DNA from: Trichomonas tenax
Lineage: Eukaryota; Parabasalia; Trichomonadida; Trichomonadidae
Assembly: GCA_023091735.1 (NCBI GenBank)
Contig: JALKBU010000049.1
Span: forward strand, 45,280-109,279
Direction: 5' to 3'
DNA length: 64,000 bases
Of this stretch, positions 42,401 to 52,446 are shown in pieces; position 1 is the stretch's first letter, and each line of letters starts with the position of its first letter. A program made the position numbers and the translations under genes. Below the pieces are notes generated by a model. It saw only the letters and a program-made list of their open reading frames with translations, did no database searches and was not told the origin of the DNA.

Positions 42401-44374
42401 CTCAACCCACTCGATGTCATTGCAAAGGTTCAGGATTGCGTCAACTCTCTCACCATCGTCAAGGGTAACGACTCTATCTCATTAAGAGCCCAAGAAAACG
42501 CAACACTCATTCTCAAGATCATGTTGTACTCCAACCTCGCATCAAAGCAGGTCATCTTCACACACAGGCTTAACGAGCAAGCGTTCAACTGGATTTTGGG
42601 TTCAATCAGAGATCGTTTCTACAGATCAATCGTCGCTCCAGGTGAAATGGTCGGCACAATCGCTGGTCAGTCAATCGGTGAACCAACAACACAGATGACA
42701 CTCAACACATTCCACGCCGCTGGTATCTCTGCACACGATGTCACGCTCGGCGTCCCACGTCTTAACGAGCTTATGAACCTCGCTAAGCACATCAGAACAC
42801 CATCTGTCACTGTCAGATTCAACAAGGACGTTGACAAAGATACACAGACAGTCGAAACAATTCGTGCTAAGATCGAATCCGCTAACTTCAAGAAGTTCGT
42901 CAAGAAGGCTGAGATCTACTACGATCCAGACCCACACAGCACAATCATCGAAGACGATGCATCATGGGTCAGATCCCTCATCACATACGGTGGTGTCAAC
43001 ACCAATGAGATGACAGAGCTCAGCCCATGGGTTCTCAGATTCGAGCTTGATCCAATTATGATGCGCCAGGCAGAAATCGAGACTGTTACAGAAATCGTCC
43101 AGAAGATCAAGGAGCGCTATGAGGATAAGTTCCTTGTCATGGGTGATAATGATGCAAGAGTCATCAGAATGCAGCCAAGACTCGTCAGCAACCAGCAAGA
43201 ATTGGCCCTCAAGGTCGACTTCCTCCGTGTCACAGAGCAAGAAATGTACAAGTCATTCACACTCAAAGGTATTCCAGGCATTTCTCGTGCTAAAGTCGAC
43301 AAGGAATACAAGATCAGACGTCTCAACGAGGAGCAGCACAAGTTCGATGACCTCAAGGTTCAGGTTATTTACACAGAAGGTTCTGCCTTCAGAGAAATCA
43401 TCTCCATGGACAACGTCGATCCAACGATGACATTCACAAACGATATCTATCAGATCAACGAAGTTCTTGGTATTGAGGCCGCCAGACGCGCGCTTTCTTA
43501 CGAAATGATGCTTATTATGGGTGATGGTGCCCTCAACGGCCGTCACCTCGACCTTCTTTCTGATACAATGACACAGTATGGTGTTCTCTACCCAGTCTCA
43601 AGGCACGGTATCAACAGAACACCAACTGGCCCACTTATGAGAGCTTCATACGAAATGACGAACGATGTCTTCTTTGATGCAGCTGCATTCTCAGAAGTCG
43701 ATAAGATGGACGATGTTTCATCCAACATCATTGTCGGTAAGCCAGCTCGTGCCGGTACAGGTATCGTCGAAGTTCTCATCAACGAGGACCTCCTTCCAAT
43801 GTCCAAGGCAAGTGGTGGCGAAGAACTTGTCGGTCCAGAAACACCAACACAGCTCTACTCTCCAACAGCCTCTGGTTGGGCAGCCCAGAACCAGGACATC
43901 ACTGTTTCTCCATTCCAGGAAGTCACACAAGCTTTGTCTCCATTCAACCCAATGTCTCCAACTTCTCCAATGTCTCCTGCTTTGGCAATGTCTCCAATGC
44001 CAACAGATGCAGCTTCTCCATTCATTGGTGGCATGTACCAGGACGCACAGTCACCAGTAATGCCATACAAGCAGAACTACATCTGGACAAACGTCTCGCC
44101 AACACTCTCCGCAAGCGGACCACTCAACAGCAACCCAGTCATGGACCACGCTTACTCTCCGATCCAGGCAAACTCTCCATATTCACCAATCGCCGTCGCT
44201 TCGCCAATGTCTCCAGCGCAGCAGTTCGATCCAGCTTCATTCTCACCAGCAGGTAGCTACGGCGCAAGCAGCAGATACAACCCGCTCTCTCCTGCTCAGG
44301 TCTCTAAGCAGCTCCCTAACTACTCACCAACAGAGACGCCATTCTCACCGAACTACCAGCCAAAGAAGAATTAA
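39413..44374 (+). CDS. RPB1: RNA polymerase II largest subunit RPB1
   Basis: A 1653-residue largest subunit of RNA polymerase II, starting [23 protein letters not shown]. Landmarks are the zinc sites [16 protein letters not shown] and CHKCGRLNC, the catalytic magnesium loop [16 protein letters not shown], the bridge helix [26 protein letters not shown] and the trigger loop [16 protein letters not shown]. The tail (about 1480-1653) is Ser/Pro/Met-rich, with irregular SPM, YSP and SPxSP units ([43 protein letters not shown]) instead of tandem YSPTSPS heptads. An upstream in-frame ATG (39323) exists, but the conserved N-terminus begins here. C-rich codon use and no introns fit a highly expressed trichomonad gene. 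RPB1 rather than RPA1 or RPC1 is supported by the tail and overall likeness. Confidence 0.96.
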   Translation: [1653 protein letters not shown]

Positions 44375-44504
44375 TTTTTTTCTTTTTTTTTCTTTTTTTA
44401 AAGTATTCTGATGTTCATATGCTTCAATAACGAAGCAAATCTCAGATTTTATACGAAATATATCTTATTTTTAATAATACAACTATAGCAAACATAACAA
44501 ACAT

Positions 44505-47351
44505 TTATTTTTCAACAAGAAATTGCTTGATCCTCCTTGCGGTCCTTGGCATTCCTTGAGGACGCGACGATGGTGGGCGAATTGCATATTCGTACTCACA
44601 ATCTGAGGATCTGCGTCCTTCCGCAGCAGTTTTGAGATTGAGGCGAGGGAGATTGTTTATGCCCGGTCTCGCGCTCTGTATCCTGTAAGCGTTTACATCC
44701 TTTGGCACCTTCACTAGTGGCAATGCCTCGGAGTTATTCAATGGGAGAGCGAAACCTCCACCGACAAACACGCTGTCTCCTCTATATCTTCTTTGTACCT
44801 GTCTGAACCTTTCTCTGTTGTTCGCAGTTGACGCTCTTGCTGACATAACTCTGCTCTTCATTGCGCTCGTATCTATTCTTTCTGTCCTAAGCTCATGTCT
44901 GATCATCTCCACGTTTATCTGCTCCTTCGCAATGTCGGCTGTCTTGTCGACAAACTTGTTCTCAAGCTTATCGAGCTCCTTCTGCTTCGCGTCGAGAGCC
45001 TGCGTGAGTTCGTGCATCTGATCTAAGTAAGAGTTGCAATGCAAACGCCTGAGCTTTGTTTCGGCCTTCTTCAGATCATCACGTGATCTTTTCTCTGTTG
45101 TCTTCAATTTGTTGAATCTATTGACAGCTGCTGTGATCTCGTCGATGAGTTTATACTTGAGCTTCAGCAAGTTCGCTCTCTCTGGATCTGTGTGCTCCAA
45201 GAATGCCCACTTATTGACAGTGATTGGATTCGAGAGTTCTTGTTCGATTGCAGCACAGAGTCCCTGATTGTAAATCAGCTCTTTGAACAAACGCTTGTAC
45301 TCCTCTTCGAGTGCTTTGCACGTCTTCAGCTTGAACTTCAGCTTATCTCTTCTCTGGAGCTCTCTGAACAATTGATCTCTTCGTGCTTCGATTTTATCGC
45401 AGATTTCCTCGAACGAGTGATGTGACTGTGTCAGAACATTCCTAATTGACGTAATTGTGGAATGTTGCTGCTGTATCTCGAGGAGATCCTTGGCTATATC
45501 ATTTTTAATCATTCTGATATCATTCCTCACATTATTGTTGACAGTGGACAAACTTTGAACATCAATTTGCGCCTGAGTGATGATGTGGACTCTGTTCTCG
45601 ATATCTTCTTCCAACTGCTTCGTGAGTTCGATGGACCTCTGTATTGTCTTCTCGAGCTCGTCCTTCTCAGTCGCGAGGCGCTCGAGTTCGTTGACACGTG
45701 AAAGATTTTGCAAATGTTCTTTCGCAGTTTTGTCATCGACTTTCCTTATCTCTTCTTTCATGAGATTCGCTTGGTACTTAATTGTGTTGTACTCGCTTCG
45801 TATCACGTCATTCGCCTTCTGTTCGTTGTCCAGCTGCCTTTTCAGCGTCTCGTAATCATTTGCAACGGTGACTTTTTGTGTTTCGATATAATGTTTTTGA
45901 TTTTGAAGAACTGTGAGTGTTAGATTCAATTCATCGAGCTTAGCCATGTTTTTATCGATTATCTCTAACTCTGACTTGATGTTGTGCATGTATTCAGACT
46001 TCTTTTGAATGTTTTCTTCGATATCATGTTTAATAGAGTAAACTAAGCTCGAATCGTCTCTTATTGATACCTTTTGGAGGACGATATCACCTTGGATGGA
46101 TCTGCTCTGTGCTTCTCCATATTGAATAAGATATTTCTCTTGTCCGACTTTATTTTGAATTTCGCGAACTAATTTATCAGCATCTTCTTTGTCTATACGC
46201 AATTTTCGAATATTCAGTTGCTCCAGAGACATATTAACAAGTCCCTGACTGAGAATTCTTTGATTTTCAGTTGCAGCTTTTCGATATTCGAGTTTTGCTT
46301 CAGCAAGTCCCCTCTTATAACGTTTCAATTCGTTTTCATCGTGTTTTAGATCCGCATTTTCTTGGTCAAGCTTTGTTATCTCACCAGGAAGGGAGTGTTT
46401 GTAAATTTCTTTCTCTTCGATTGTTTTCTCTTTATTTTCTTTGAGTTTCTGCGTCATTTGGGTCTCCTCCCGAGTCTTCTCGTATATTTTTTGTGTTTTA
46501 TGCAAACTGACTGTGATTAAAGTTTTTTCATCTTCTGCAGCCTTCAAATTATCTTTCAGCTTGTTTTTGAGTTGATGCATCGCCTTGATATTCGATTTTT
46601 TGTTTTGTATTTCTTCACTAACGCCGTCATTCGAACGAATTGACTCTTGAATAACACTTTGATATGCTGTGGTATCGTTCTGTATTTTTTCGATATTTTC
46701 GATGATGTCTGTTATAGTATGTCTGCTTTCGATGATTTCTTTCTCAGAATCTTCGATCTCAGGGATTGTTTCTTTAACAGCCTTTAACATACTGGAAGTT
46801 TCAATCTCTGTCGTCTCTATATCCTTCCTGAGCTGTGTAATGCTATAGTTATTCTTTGAAATTTCATTCTTGAGATTATTTATTTGGTCTTGGAGTTCTT
46901 GAATTGACATTTTATTCGTTATTTCTTCATCCTTTTTCTCAAGTGCAACAAGTTTCGATAGGTTTTCAATTTCAATTTTGAGATTTAAAATAATCATTCT
47001 CGATTTTTGTTCTTTTTCCGAAGAAACATCGATAACATTCCACGCCTTCTCGAATTCTTGTCGCAAAGTTGAAATAATTCGTTGATCCTGTTGAGTTATT
47101 GAGATAATTCCTGCAATTTGTTTCGAATTTTTGAGAATATCTTCATTAAGCTCACTGGCACGCTTCACTAAAGCATCGTTATGCTCGTGTGATGCGATTA
47201 AAGCTTCATGAAGCTTCTCGTATTCTAATCGAAATTTTTCAAGGCTCTTGTCGTTCACAAGTTCCTGCACGACCTTCTGGAAGCTCTTTTCGAGCTCCGT
47301 CACCGACACTGTTTCGTCGCCAGTGTCAACTGGCTTCGAAGACGCATCCAT
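44505..47351 (-). CDS. CFAP58: CFAP58 (CCDC147) flagellar coiled-coil protein
   Basis: A 948-residue coiled-coil protein starting MDASSKPVDTGDETVSV. Its N-terminal region follows CFAP58 closely: ELEKSFQKVVQELVNDKSLE, then KFRLEYEKLHEALIASHEH, then TLRQEFEKAWNVIDVSSEKEQ and LKIEIENLSKLV. The coil runs to about residue 830, and the C-terminal ~110 residues are basic and disordered. CFAP58 is an axoneme or basal-body-associated protein needed for flagellar assembly, which fits a flagellated cell. The ATG at 47351 is chosen over one 24 codons upstream because conservation begins here and a TCA-type sequence (GTTCATCGCTCT) precedes it. It converges with RPB1, about 130 bp apart. Confidence 0.87.
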   Translation of the reverse strand: MDASSKPVDTGDETVSVTELEKSFQKVVQELVNDKSLEKFRLEYEKLHEALIASHEHNDALVKRASELNEDILKNSKQIAGIISITQQDQRIISTLRQEFEKAWNVIDVSSEKEQKSRMIILNLKIEIENLSKLVALEKKDEEITNKMSIQELQDQINNLKNEISKNNYSITQLRKDIETTEIETSSMLKAVKETIPEIEDSEKEIIESRHTITDIIENIEKIQNDTTAYQSVIQESIRSNDGVSEEIQNKKSNIKAMHQLKNKLKDNLKAAEDEKTLITVSLHKTQKIYEKTREETQMTQKLKENKEKTIEEKEIYKHSLPGEITKLDQENADLKHDENELKRYKRGLAEAKLEYRKAATENQRILSQGLVNMSLEQLNIRKLRIDKEDADKLVREIQNKVGQEKYLIQYGEAQSRSIQGDIVLQKVSIRDDSSLVYSIKHDIEENIQKKSEYMHNIKSELEIIDKNMAKLDELNLTLTVLQNQKHYIETQKVTVANDYETLKRQLDNEQKANDVIRSEYNTIKYQANLMKEEIRKVDDKTAKEHLQNLSRVNELERLATEKDELEKTIQRSIELTKQLEEDIENRVHIITQAQIDVQSLSTVNNNVRNDIRMIKNDIAKDLLEIQQQHSTITSIRNVLTQSHHSFEEICDKIEARRDQLFRELQRRDKLKFKLKTCKALEEEYKRLFKELIYNQGLCAAIEQELSNPITVNKWAFLEHTDPERANLLKLKYKLIDEITAAVNRFNKLKTTEKRSRDDLKKAETKLRRLHCNSYLDQMHELTQALDAKQKELDKLENKFVDKTADIAKEQINVEMIRHELRTERIDTSAMKSRVMSARASTANNRERFRQVQRRYRGDSVFVGGGFALPLNNSEALPLVKVPKDVNAYRIQSARPGINNLPRLNLKTAAEGRRSSDCEYEYAIRPPSSRPQGMPRTARRIKQFLVEK

Positions 47352-47823
47352 AGAGCGATGAACGTTTATAAAAATTCGTTCATAATTTTTTGCGATTTTT
47401 GTTGATATATAGATTATCCACATTGTGTAGTCACTAAATTTCTGTTTTTCATTCGATAAAGAAATAAAAATTAAAATCGAAATATAACAAAAATATAACA
47501 GTTTTATTAGAAAATCTCAAATTTAGTGATTATTGAGTAGGAAACATTAACACAAAATAATGGATTATGTTTAAAAATAGGGCTTGTTATATAATTCATC
47601 ATCAATTTTATAAAATTATGGTTAATTTGTCATTCATTTAAATTATTTCTTGTACTAAGTTTAAATCAGTCAACAAAAATATAAACAATCTACTAAGCGA
47701 ATCAAAATATAAAAATATTTAATGAATATTTCTTCAGGTTTAGATTTGTAATTATAAATGAATTCATTTTGATGTTAGATAAGTTAAAGAAAAAGCAATA
47801 AGTTGAAAAATAAACCTGATTGT
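47352..47823. other. Intergenic spacer
   Basis: AT-rich spacer of 470 bp between the actin 3' end and the CFAP58 start. Apart from the initiator-like sequence next to CFAP58, nothing is recognised. Confidence 0.5.
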
Positions 47824-48954
47824 TTAGAAGCACTTGCGGTGGACAATTGATGGGCCAGCCTCGTCGTACTCCTCCTTGGTGATAACCATCTGTGGGAATG
47901 TAGCGAGGGAAGCAAGGATAGAACCACCAACCCAAACAGCGTACTTACGCTCTTCTGGGGCGACGATCTTAACCTTCATTGTTGGTGGAGCGAGAGCTGT
48001 GATTTCCTTGTCAAGACGCTCTGGAAGGCCCTTGTACATTGTTGTACCACCGGAAAGAACGATGTTAGCGTAGAGATCCTTACGAACATCGATATCGCAC
48101 TTCATGATGGAATCGAAGAGGGTCTTGTCGATACCATCGTACTCCATGCCATCGAAGTATGGCTTGAAGAGTATTTCTGGGCAGCGGAAACGCTCGTTAC
48201 CAACTGTGATAACGTTGCCATCTGGAAGTGTGTAGTTGACGTTGATGGAGGAGTCTGTAGCGGCCTTCTCCATTTCAGCATCGAAGTCGAGGGCGACATA
48301 GCAAAGCTTCTCCTTGATGTCACGAACGATTTCCTTTTCGGCTGTTGTGTTGAAAGCGTTGCCGCGCTCTGTGAGGAGCTTAACCATCCAAGCTGTGAGG
48401 TCACGGCCGGCAAGGTTGAGTCTCATGATGGCGTGTGGAAGGGAGTAACCTTCGTAAATTGGAACGGTGTGTGAAACACCATCACCAGCATCGAAGACAA
48501 TACCTGTTGTACGGCCAGAAGAGTAGAGGGAAAGAACAGCCTGGATACCGACATAGAAGGATGGGACGTTAAATGTGTCGAACATGAGGGAGATCATTTT
48601 CTCACGGTTAGCCTTTGGGTTAAGTGGGGCTTCTGTGAGAAGGACTGGATGCTCTGTTGGATCAACACGAAGCTCGTTGTAGAATGTGTGGTGCCAGATC
48701 TTTTCCATATCATCCCAGTTGTTGACAATACCGTGCTCAATTGGGTACTTGAGGATGAGGACGCCAGCCTTGGAGCAAGCCTCATCACCGACGAAAACAT
48801 CCTTAGCGTTGCCACCGACAAGCTGCTGTTTGTACTTCGGACGGCCGACAACGGATGGGAAAACAGAGCGTGGGGCTTCATCACCAGAGAAACCAGCCTT
48901 GCACATACCAGAGCCGTTATCAATAACGAGTGTCTGAACGTCTTCTTCAGCCAT
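47824..48954 (-). CDS. actin: Actin
   Basis: A 376-residue conventional actin starting [30 protein letters not shown] and ending SIVHRKCF, the full family length. ATP-binding elements are in place ([41 protein letters not shown]). Differences from animal actins, such as [16 protein letters not shown] and [12 protein letters not shown], are mild. It forms the filaments used in motility, phagocytosis and adhesion-linked shape change. Codons are strongly C-rich. The start is fixed by conservation and by an initiator that gives a 19-nt leader. Confidence 0.98.
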   Translation of the reverse strand: MAEEDVQTLVIDNGSGMCKAGFSGDEAPRSVFPSVVGRPKYKQQLVGGNAKDVFVGDEACSKAGVLILKYPIEHGIVNNWDDMEKIWHHTFYNELRVDPTEHPVLLTEAPLNPKANREKMISLMFDTFNVPSFYVGIQAVLSLYSSGRTTGIVFDAGDGVSHTVPIYEGYSLPHAIMRLNLAGRDLTAWMVKLLTERGNAFNTTAEKEIVRDIKEKLCYVALDFDAEMEKAATDSSINVNYTLPDGNVITVGNERFRCPEILFKPYFDGMEYDGIDKTLFDSIMKCDIDVRKDLYANIVLSGGTTMYKGLPERLDKEITALAPPTMKVKIVAPEERKYAVWVGGSILASLATFPQMVITKEEYDEAGPSIVHRKCF

Positions 48955-48960
48955 TACGAA

Positions 48961-48975
48961 GAAAAAATGAAGTGA
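48961..48975 (-). promoter_or_regulatory. Initiator (TCA-type) of actin
   Basis: On the gene strand TCACTTCATTTTTTC fits TCA(+1)YW. The A would be 19 nt before the ATG, the normal spacing in trichomonads. The start site is inferred from sequence only. Confidence 0.55.
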
Positions 48976-49803
48976 TTACAAGTGACGGTTTTCCTCATAA
49001 ATTTTTATTCCACTCTCAAATGTCCCCTCAATAATCTCATCCATAGAGCATTATCCCGCATGATAAAATCATCTGTCACCCTTCTCAATTTTTTTCATTT
49101 TTATGCAAAAAAGAAAGGGTATATTATCATGTTTTAAGTGATTTTTGATCAAAAAAATTTATATTCATATGAGAATTGTCCTTATTGAATTTTCAAAGTT
49201 CTAATACCGAATATAACACCGCAGCGCTGTGAAGAATCGAAATTGATGAGGGACAATCATAAAAATCGTATAAAACAATTTTGCCACTTGATATATTGCC
49301 CTCTTCTGACCCTAACATCGATAAATTGCGTTCCTGCGGGTCTGGTGGTGTGATTGGTATTGGAATTTCTTTTATGTTGTCCGATTTCATTATCTGTAGG
49401 AAAAAATTGGGCCAAAAAGACAAACAATAACTACTATTCATTTAATCGAATAACTGCAACGATTCTAGTACTGTTATGTGAGAATCTACGAGAATAATTA
49501 AAATTTGCCTTTTTGAAGTTTTTGTTTATGAGGCAGAATCGCAGACTCATCTTCTTACATCTCTTGATGTCTACTTGAAGATAGCAAGATTGTCGATTCA
49601 GCTTAAATAGAATTTGCGAAATGTTCAAAATGTTTCTATTTACAATATGATTAACAAAAAATAACAAAGCGTATATATGCCATGATAGCTACTGGCTCTT
49701 AGGACTCAAAAATGATCCGAAGTGTTGTCATTGAAATATATCACTTGCAGAGCAAATCCAAAAGTCTTTAAAGCCTTTGCACAATTTATCTTACCAATGT
49801 ATC
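48976..49803. other. Spacer with a possible small coding fragment
   Basis: AT-rich region upstream of actin. On the minus strand, 49193-49390 could encode 65 residues starting MKSDNIKEIPIPITPPDPQE, with plausible codon use but no recognised domain. It may be a short gene or the start of a decayed one, since its frame is stopped by TGA and continues poorly. Nothing else is supported. Confidence 0.35.
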
Positions 49804-50410
49804 TTAATGAACGAGAGTTTCTTCGTTTTTTTGCTCTAATTCAGCTAAAAATCGGGATAAATACGAATTGTTCTGAAGTTGACGTGAAATAATCGTCTCA
49901 ACTAACGTAGTGCCCATCGCTTCCAACACTCTATGAGTTATTTTTCGATTCGAATCAGATAAAGCATCAACCAATATTTCTTTCGATTTTGGATGATAAA
50001 TGTCAATCCCCGATTGTCTTATCGTTTCCTATTTGATAGCATCTCATAATACTTCAGATCGAAGCATCCTGACCTGGAAATTTCCTCAATTAATGATATT
50101 TACGATACTTCTGAACGTATCAACAGCCAGGAAGTAGGAAATAGTGATGCTACCAACTGTACCAAATAACAATAAACAATGTCAGACATTGATTTAAATA
50201 TCGATATATTCTAAGCAATTGTTATTAATTACCCTTATAACGTCTTGAAATAGTATAGTTCTTATCACTTCGTTGAAATCCGTGTTACAGAGTGTGTTAT
50301 TTAGCAACACCAATGAATATTGAAATCTGTCAACAAATTTATCATCACTCAGCAACGAAATAGTTCTGATCCGCATATCCATGTGGGCGCATCCAAATAA
50401 CAGAACTTAC
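49804..50410 (-). pseudogene. Decayed helical-repeat (ARM-like) gene
   Basis: On the minus strand, pieces of ARM-like helical protein can be followed over about 600 bp. Segments such as MDMRIRTISLLSDDKFVDRF and VIRTILFQDVIRVINNN (50194-50382) come first, then stops, then SDSNRKITHRVLEAMGTTLVE and a helix ending KNEETLVH at the TAA 49804-49806. Several stops and probably frame changes lie between them (50020-50190). The repeat style resembles importin-alpha-like and other armadillo proteins of trichomonads, but no specific family is secure. The start is not located. Confidence 0.5.
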
Positions 50411-50988
50411 TACTGATTACAAGCACTAAATGTGTAACGCGATCTAATAAACACATTGCTACGAGCAACTCGAACTATTTGAAGATTACACTTTGTATTT
50501 CGGACTTACCCAGCCATAGGTCATTGACAGAGAATGATATTATCAATTCGAATAATAAAATTGAACAAAAATGATTATAATACATTCATTTCTTCCCTTT
50601 TCGATGACTTCGAACAAAAACATGATTCCATTTATTATCTCATTAGAGAAATCCTCAAGAGTGTCGAATCTCAAAAATAATAAATTGATTGCATTTTTTT
50701 TTCACTTGTTGTAAAATTCATTTATAAATTTTCATAATCAACTAAAACTAAATCACTAAAATAATTTAGTTATTAAAGTAATTTAGTTTTCCCGCAATTT
50801 TTATATCTATTATCGCTAAAAAAGTTCAATATTTTGATTATATTTTTTGTTAATTGCATTTTTAACAAAAGTTTTATATACAATTTGATTCATATGTTGA
50901 AAAAAAGAATGACAAATATTGTAAAACTAATAAGTTCAAAAAATTTTAGTCGAAAAAAAACAAACAACGCAACTAAAATATATCTGAC
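50411..50988. other. AT-rich spacer
   Basis: About 0.6 kb, with the part from 50680 especially A/T-rich. It may contain the eroded start of the ARM-like relic; nothing can be read reliably. Confidence 0.4.
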
Positions 50989-52052
50989 TTAGATGTAAGA
51001 GACTCCTGTGACACACTTCATTGTCTCTAAGATGTGTTTGGAGAATCCACGGATTTTCACATCAGATGAATTTGTTGAATAATCAATGAGCATGTCAAGA
51101 TGCTCCATGTACAGGTTGATAAGATGCGACTTAAACCTGTCCAAAAAGGAAGCAAGAATCTTCAATGATTTGGCTAAATGCGCTTGTGACATAATTTCTT
51201 CTGCGAGATCGAAAACTAGATGGAGGAAGTTGGTCTGCTCCAGCTTCGCAAGTAAGTCATTCCTGAAATGATTTAAAAATTCGCAATAAAAAGTGATCAT
51301 AAGTTCCTTGGAGTAAAAACCACAGACATAGGAGATATTGAGGATACCGAGAGCTATTTGGTCGTAGTTTCCAATGGTCCTCGTTGTGTTAATCAAGAAA
51401 TTCATTCCTGGTTGTTGCCAAGAACGTTTTTCTCCAATCATTCGGAGTACAAACTTTTGCGCTCCATAATCGACGATCTCCTTCGGCGTGAAAGCTCTTC
51501 TAATCGCGGTTAAAATTCGAGGATCATCAATTTCAATCAATTTTTGGTAGTTTTGAGGTCCATTTAAAGGCACATTTGGATGATTGAAGGAAATTGTGAC
51601 AAAAGCTTCAGTGAATGCAGATCCACTTAATTTCATCGCAATCGAAACAACAGAGTCACTTTTAACACCATCAGTTTCAATTAATTGGATAATGATTTTG
51701 CTGACGTTCTCCTTGTCGACATTTTCGCTGCAATAAGGAATGACATAAGAATTTATTGTCTCGAGAGATAATTGGTCGATGAAACAAGCAAGAAGCTTGT
51801 TCCAGTACTTCATTGCAGCGCTCTGCTTCGTGGCATTTGCTTGAAATAACTCGAAAAACTTATTCACATTTGATAATTGAAAATCACTCGACATATTTTG
51901 GACCAAGCATTCCCAGTCCGAATCGTCAGTGAAACTTCCAAGTAACTCGCAGTTTTAGACTTCATTTTGGATAAATAATCCAATAATTCTCGTACAGCGC
52001 TCGCAAGGGTTACCATTGAGTACGGAACATGTTTCGGCCTCGAATACATCAC
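50989..52052 (-). pseudogene. Helical-repeat protein gene with one frameshift
   Basis: The frame opens at the ATG 52050-52052 (MMYSRPKHVPYSMVTLASAVRE) and runs to about 51955. There one base gain or loss moves the reading into the frame of 50989-51906, which continues NCELLGSFTDDSDWECLVQN and then ~305 residues of helical protein (FFELFQANATKQSAAMKYW...), ending at TAA. The shift lies near AAAATGAAGTCTAAAACTG. No stops or other shifts occur, so the gene is nearly intact (about 350 codons). The sequence resembles ARM/HEAT-like cytosolic proteins and is not otherwise recognised. AAAAAGTGATAAAAAAT lies about 50 nt upstream. A sequencing error or programmed shift is an alternative. Confidence 0.6.
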
Positions 52053-52446
52053 TTATTCAACGTTCATTAACACGCGTAGACATTAAAATTTTGAAATAAA
52101 ATTTTTTATCACTTTTTGCATTTAATGATTCAAAATATCGAAAATTAGACTGTAAATAGATAGTAAAACGTCAATGTCATTGAATTTCATTACAATTTCG
52201 TGACAACGTCTCTCAAATTGGACAAAAAATTGTCCGCCAACTTTAACGACTCCTTGCCTATATAATACTCGACGAAAAACACCTAAATTTAGAGTTTGGT
52301 GTAAAATCTGTCCTTTTTTGAAATCCTTGAAATATCAAAACAAAGCTACAGATTTCTCCAATCAAAATATTGAATGGCGAAGATTTTCTACAGAATTCAA
52401 TACACAAATAGTTTATATATTATATATAAAGTAACAATAAAATTTT
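52053..52446. other. Intergenic spacer
   Basis: A 394-bp AT-rich spacer. It contains the AAAAAGTGATAAAAAAT sequence (on the minus strand) shortly upstream of the preceding gene. Nothing else recognised. Confidence 0.45.

Noticed and set aside
41011..43430. Long frames antisense to or shifted within RPB1, and similar ones in actin and the Sec7 gene
   Set aside because: Shadows caused by the biased codon use of the real genes.
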